Assembly (NCBI RefSeq): GCF_035582795.1
Contig: NC_134368.1
Span: 7,293,501-7,357,500, forward strand
Reading direction: 5' to 3'
Origin: Mycteria americana
Lineage: Eukaryota > Chordata > Aves > Ciconiiformes > Ciconiidae
Length of the DNA: 64,000 nt
The translations under genes were made by a program, and so were the position numbers. Position 1 is the stretch's first letter, and each line of letters opens with the position of its first letter. A model generated the notes under the pieces. That model saw only the letters and a program-made list of their open reading frames with translations, made no database searches and was not told the origin of the DNA. Below, one piece after another: positions 61,938-64,000 of this stretch.

Positions 61938-64000
61938 TATTCTACATACAACAAAATAGTGTCTGGGCTGCTGCCGTCTTGCTTTGAGAATCTCGTACAG
62001 GCTTGTTGGTTTATTTAATAAATATCAGATAATGACAAGTAGTCATGGTTTCATATCACGCATAAAAATGGGTTGAGATGCACAATATGTTGCTTAAAAA
62101 GTACATCAAGAGACTCTGTTAGTGAACTCCTAACAATTGTATTTACAGAGTTGGCTGACTCTTAGGAAAACTGGGTTTCAGGTAATTTAAATATTAGTTT
62201 GCTGAAATTTATCTTGATGTGTGGCAATATTAAAACTGTCCAAAAAAAGGGTACGATAATATTTTAACATGGAAAGGGATTGAATTAAGCTTTTCAATCC
62301 TGAGTTTTCCTGCCTTCAAAATGACAATACTTTTCTTAATGTTCCCCATAGAAGTCTGGAAAGTGGATTATTGTCCGTATTCCCAGGCTGCGCAGTCAGC
62401 AACTGCTCGTAGGAGAGGATGGGGGAGGAGAGGGAATCCTTGCCATTTGTCAACGGGCAGCAGAGGCTTCAGGTTTGGCTGTCTGACAAGAAAAGATAGC
62501 TGTCCCAGTTCTCAGGATTTGGTCTCATTCTCTCGTAAATCACAGTAAAGTATTTTTTGCTGCCAGAATTGTTTAAAAGCAGATCCCTGCTTCGGGTTTT
62601 TGTTTAAAGGTGGAATTGACATTCATCATGCTCTTCACATTTGTAATACTTGCTCTACGAGCACAGGACTGACTGTCTGATGACTGCTTAATGTTGTTAA
62701 TTAGGTAGAGTTAACCCTGGGGTCTTTAAAAATGTCAGTGTGTGTCATCTTTGTCTTCAGCCCAAATGAATGTTAATTCACTGTTAAGATATTTAAATTT
62801 TCCAGATTATTAAAACTCCCTGAAACATTGTTTGCAGGTGACATGTCAAAGACGATCCGAGTTGCAACTAAAAACCAACAAATAACGGCTGTATCTAGGA
62901 AATACCACAATTTCCAGTAGGGTCAGCTTAGTAAGTCAGGGATGTAAAGGTAGGGAGGAAAGAGAGGACCAGAGAGCCTGGGAGAGGAACTGAATCCGTT
63001 CAGGTTTTCTCTGCCAGTCCTTTGGTCAAATCATCAGCTGCAGTTCTCGGTCGTACCCCTCGCTGCCCTTCATTTGCAGCTCTGCCCTGTCCCGTCTCGT
63101 TGCCTGGGTGCTTCTGTGGTGGTAGCTGCTTTGCTTTTGGTTGTTCTGGGGAGTTTCGAGTAGTGGTTTGAAACATTTTTACTTTCTTGAAATGACTCCG
63201 AGGTTTTGAGTTTTGGCAGATGATTAGCTTCGTCTCTGCAGGGGACTCGTCATCAGTTACCACTGGGGAATGTTAAGAATTGATTTAACTCGGCCCATGA
63301 GCATTAAGCAATGACATGTTGGTGACAGCCTCCCCAGCAGTTGGTGTTACAAATAGTTTAGCTGTGAGCATAGACTCGTAATTGTTGCTAGGTGCTTTCC
63401 TGCCAGAGGAAGCGAGGGCATCCCCGAATGAGTTACAGGGGAGAAACACAGGGATCGGGTGGAGAGGGGTCTGCGGTGCTCATTAAAAACAAACCAACAA
63501 CAAAAAAACCCAACAATACGTTTTCTAACTAAAGTTAAATACACAAGGTTCCTCGTCAAACACCTAACTCCCATCTCTTCCTCCCACCTATGACTTCACA
63601 TACGCTCGAGCTGCTCACTTGAAACAAAAGGTAGAGAAATCAGGCAACTTCTTGTACCTGCGACAAAAGAAATGGGGCTTCACAAAGCATATGAAAAGGA
63701 ACTGTGTTCCTGGGATGTGTTTTCAGGGCTCAGGGAGAGCCTGCTCTGGCCCTAACGATGGGTGAGGTTCAGCGTGCGTTTCATAGACAGTCCCTTGGCT
63801 CTGCCAGCTGTGATAACAAAGCCACTCTCTTGTTTTGTGCCAAGGGGCGAGGATTCGTCTTACTGATGCTTGGCCACTTTCTCATTAGGGAGATGGGCCC
63901 TGGCTCCGTTGAAGGGCGAGTTTACCAAACTGCAGCAGCTCTGAAGGAGAGAGCAGCACTCCTGCCCGGCCTCCCGCCAGCTCCTTCACAGCCTGTGCCT

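Larger units (their letters stand above)
60651..64000. other. Region upstream of RMND5A, no gene recognised
   Basis: In mammals the next gene here is RNF103, divergent from RMND5A. I do not see its first exon. A small CR1 remnant (61655-61766), a 28-base tandem duplication (61877-61937) and an exon-like minus-strand frame (63000-63262) are the only structure noted. Confidence 0.5.

Overview
The window is vertebrate nuclear DNA, most likely from a bird. Short coding exons are separated by GT-AG introns, the repeats are mainly CR1 LINE fragments of avian type, and the gene order CD8B - CD8A - RMND5A matches the CD8/RMND5A neighbourhood known from mammals. No operons, CRISPR arrays, phage or bacterial features are present. 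The species cannot be named from the sequence alone.

Layout. Bases 1-502 hold the last two coding exons of CD8B (+ strand); the rest of that gene lies before base 1. Its 3' UTR probably runs to an AATAAA near 2178 and contains a degenerate minisatellite. From 2.2 to 15.3 kb there is no recognisable gene, only two minus-strand CR1 fragments, AT-rich repeats and palindromes. CD8A (+ strand, six coding exons, 15511-21924) reads through as a complete 236-residue protein: signal peptide, Ig V domain, Thr/Pro-rich hinge, membrane segment and a short basic tail with a CxC Lck-binding motif. From 22.4 to 34.4 kb lie intergenic sequence, a 1.7-kb CR1 with a decayed reverse transcriptase (25.4-27.1 kb), another CR1 tail (28.7-29.1 kb), and the 3' UTR of RMND5A. 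RMND5A (- strand, nine coding exons, 59789 down to 34432) is intact at 391 codons. It starts in a CpG island (about 59.4-60.65 kb). The last 3.3 kb hold no recognised gene.

How the genes relate. CD8A and CD8B encode the two chains of the T-cell co-receptor that binds MHC class I and brings Lck to the T-cell receptor. They sit in tandem on one strand. RMND5A encodes the RING-type subunit of the CTLH/GID ubiquitin ligase; it is an unrelated housekeeping neighbour, convergent with CD8A.

I found no evidence for a new multigene system. The points most worth checking are an LTR-like insert in RMND5A intron 7, two exon-like reading frames on the minus strand (27515-27628 and 63000-63262), possible truncated CD8A isoforms from intron read-through, and several perfect palindromes. 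All exon coordinates come from reading splice sites and frame continuity by eye; no alignment was run.
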